The notes under the pieces are model-generated. The model searched no databases and was not told the origin of the DNA. It saw only the letters and a list, made by a program, of their open reading frames with translations. From NCBI RefSeq assembly GCF_009834345.1, contig NZ_CP035042.1, forward strand, positions 310,001-374,000: a stretch of 64,000 nt of DNA. Direction: 5' to 3'. Made by a program: the position numbers and the translations under genes. Source of the DNA: Billgrantia tianxiuensis (lineage in GTDB: Bacteria > Pseudomonadota > Gammaproteobacteria > Pseudomonadales > Halomonadaceae). Of this stretch, positions 62,693 to 64,000 are shown piece by piece (positions within the stretch are counted from its first letter, which is position 1; the number at the start of each line of letters is the position of its first letter).

Positions 62693-63744
62693 TCAGGCCC
62701 AGATGTCCTGCACACAGAATCCTTCTGTGAAAGGGTCGTCGTTATCCAGTACGTACGTATTGATACCGTAAATCCAGCTCGTTCCTGAAATGGTAGGAAT
62801 GACCGCTTTTCGCGCACCAACTTCCGTTTCCTCGATCAGCCGACCCGTAAACACATTGCCCAGGATTCCCTGGTGGCGAAAGTCTTGATTCAACGGTAGC
62901 TCGCCCTTGGCATGAAGGACTGCCATTTTTGCGCATGTTCCCGTCCCGCATGGGCAGCGGTCGATGGCACCTGTCCAGGTGCTGGGCTTATCCCAATCGA
63001 AATCACCAGACGCCACTGTCACGACATTCTTCCAGTCTGCGTCTGGACTACTTGCCGGCCCGGAAAGCTGCGAGATCGTAATGCCAATCCTTGGATAGTC
63101 AGGATGTTCGACGGGCAATTGTTCAATGGCTGCCTGCCTGATCATGGCCGAAACCCGTGTTATTTCCGCGCCATGCTCGGGGTAAGTTCTATCCAAGGGA
63201 ACTGGCGGACATCGGCAATGACATAGAACATACCTCCCCATCCTACGTCTACAGTCACCTTGCCCAGATGGGGAACGTCTATTTCCGTGTCGAGATAGGC
63301 GGCAAAAGCAGGTACATTCCTGAAAGTGACGTTCTTTACCTTGCCATCCTTGCATTCTGCCCTGATGCGAATGAGCCCGGCCGGTGCCTCGAGAACGAGT
63401 TCCGTAACGGGCTCCTGCATCGGCAACATCCCCATCTCGAGCAGTACCGTTGCCACGGAAATAGTGTTGCCACCAGACATGACCGGATATTCGATCTGCT
63501 CCATGATGACGTAGCCAGCATCGGCTTCGGGATGGCATGGGGGCACAATGACATTGCAGCAGAGAGGTGGGTAGCCACGGGGCTCACGGAGCATTAACTT
63601 GCGCAGTTGGTCATCATTTTCCCGCAACCATACCATTTTCTCATGCACCGTCTTGCCGGGTATGTTGGGAATGCCACCAGTGACGACGCGCATAGGTTCG
63701 CCTGCATGCGTATCTATGGCGTGTATGGTTCTCTTGAATGCCAT
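62693..63744 (-). CDS. Proline racemase-family enzyme, probable hydroxyproline epimerase or dehydratase (apparent frameshift near 63178)
   Basis: About 350 residues after repair. The two active-site loops are visible: YPVMSGGNTIS with Ser90 where proline racemase has Cys, and DRCPCGTGTCAKMAVL with the second Cys. The Ser/Cys pair differs from the Cys/Cys of most racemases and epimerases and from the Cys/Thr of trans-3-hydroxyproline dehydratase. One base is missing near 63178 (CCCCG run); repair joins FPWIELTP to EHGAEITRVSAMI. The ATG at 63744 follows AAAGGGGG; an in-frame ATG 18 codons earlier is weaker. In the cluster it would epimerise trans-4-hydroxy-L-proline to cis-4-hydroxy-D-proline. 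It converges with the reductase gene. Confidence 0.8.
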
Positions 63745-63840
63745 TACTGCCCCCTTTGGACTTGTCGGTAGTGGTATGACGCTTGTAGTTTCAAGCAACC
63801 CAGCTTTGAGCCTACATACTTATTTTCCAGCCTTTGCGCA

Positions 63841-64000
63841 TCACAATTCCTTCACCAGCCGCAGGGCGTCGTAGATCGCCGCGTGGGTATTGCGGGACGA
63901 CACCGCATCGCCGATCCGGAACAGCTGGAAACCATCGCCGGAATGGCGAACGACGGCCTGGGGCCGGCCGACGATCAAGTCCTCGTAGTTGACCTCGCCG
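63841..64000 (-). CDS. DgcA-like NADH:flavin oxidoreductase, C-terminal fragment (cut by right edge)
   Basis: Only the last 53 codons are in the window. They read VNYEDLIVGRPQAVV, then FQLFRIGDAVSSRNTHAAIYDALRLVKEL and stop. A GDA-x5-HAAIYDALR ending is characteristic of the NAD-binding C-terminus of old-yellow-enzyme-type demethylases such as DgcA of dimethylglycine breakdown. Related enzymes demethylate proline betaines. The gene runs leftward and ends 96 bases before the start region of the proline-racemase-family gene, so the two may share an operon. The exact substrate is uncertain. Confidence 0.65.
   Translation of the reverse strand, partial: GEVNYEDLIVGRPQAVVRHSGDGFQLFRIGDAVSSRNTHAAIYDALRLVKEL

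Noticed and set aside
63599..63840. Plus-strand open frame over the start of the racemase-family gene
   Set aside because: It is the complement of a coding sequence with clear family features and of the adjoining promoter gap.
1..64000. tRNA, rRNA, CRISPR, IS element or prophage genes
   Set aside because: No cloverleaf-like, ribosomal, regularly spaced repeat, transposase or phage sequence was recognised in either strand.

Overview
The window looks like a chromosome segment of a halophilic gammaproteobacterium, most likely Halomonas or a close relative. This rests on the GC-rich sequence, the narXL/narK/narGHJI locus, and the many transporters and enzymes for osmolyte-type compounds (carnitine, creatinine, sarcosine, hydroxyproline). 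Taxonomy is inferred from gene content only. No rRNA, tRNA, IS element, prophage or CRISPR array was recognised.

Region 1 (1-22.1 kb) is a nitrate respiration locus. It holds narXL (two-component sensor and regulator, narL cut by the left edge), narK (transport), narGHJI (membrane nitrate reductase and its chaperone), a PpiC-type prolyl isomerase, molybdenum cofactor genes moaB, moeA and moaA, a Crp/Fnr-type regulator and a DGC zinc-binding protein. A carnitine catabolism cluster (4.2-9.9 kb: cdhR-like regulator, BCCT transporter, alpha/beta hydrolase, cdhB thioesterase, cdhA dehydrogenase, cdhC BKACE enzyme) sits between narK and narG. It is flanked by a 25-bp direct repeat that includes the last codons of narK, as if it had been inserted there.

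Region 2 (22.3-38.0 kb) degrades creatinine and sarcosine. It contains a small unknown protein, creatinase, a BCCT transporter, creatininase, a LysR regulator, a 40-residue membrane microprotein with an SSS symporter, a GlxA-type AraC regulator, and glyA-soxBDAG followed by purU. Together these convert creatinine to creatine, sarcosine, glycine and serine, and handle the one-carbon unit on tetrahydrofolate. A prolyl-oligopeptidase-family gene follows.

Region 3 (40.2-52.5 kb) is the least explained part. It has a NitT/TauT-type ABC transporter whose binding-protein and permease genes each follow a near-identical sigma54-type promoter and downstream box, and a GntR/UTRA regulator. These are followed by an AprA/fumarate-reductase-like flavoprotein, a two-cluster ferredoxin, a HEAT-repeat protein, an FdxA ferredoxin, a DUF971 protein, a YeiH-type exporter, a ferredoxin-NADP reductase and an ETF pair. 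It looks like an uptake-plus-redox pathway for an unknown, possibly sulfur- or nitrogen-containing, small molecule.

Region 4 (52.5-64 kb) has a TetR regulator, then a LysR-controlled hydroxyproline-type catabolic cluster: DapA-family deaminase, FAD oxidoreductase, aldehyde dehydrogenase, TRAP transporter, Ldh2-family reductase and proline-racemase-family enzyme. The C-terminus of a DgcA-like NADH:flavin oxidoreductase lies at the right edge.

A window-wide oddity is that thirteen otherwise conserved genes are broken by sixteen single-base frameshifts. Every one is an apparent one-base deletion, mostly in G or C runs. This points to homopolymer errors in the assembly rather than gene decay, so those genes are annotated here across the frameshift.
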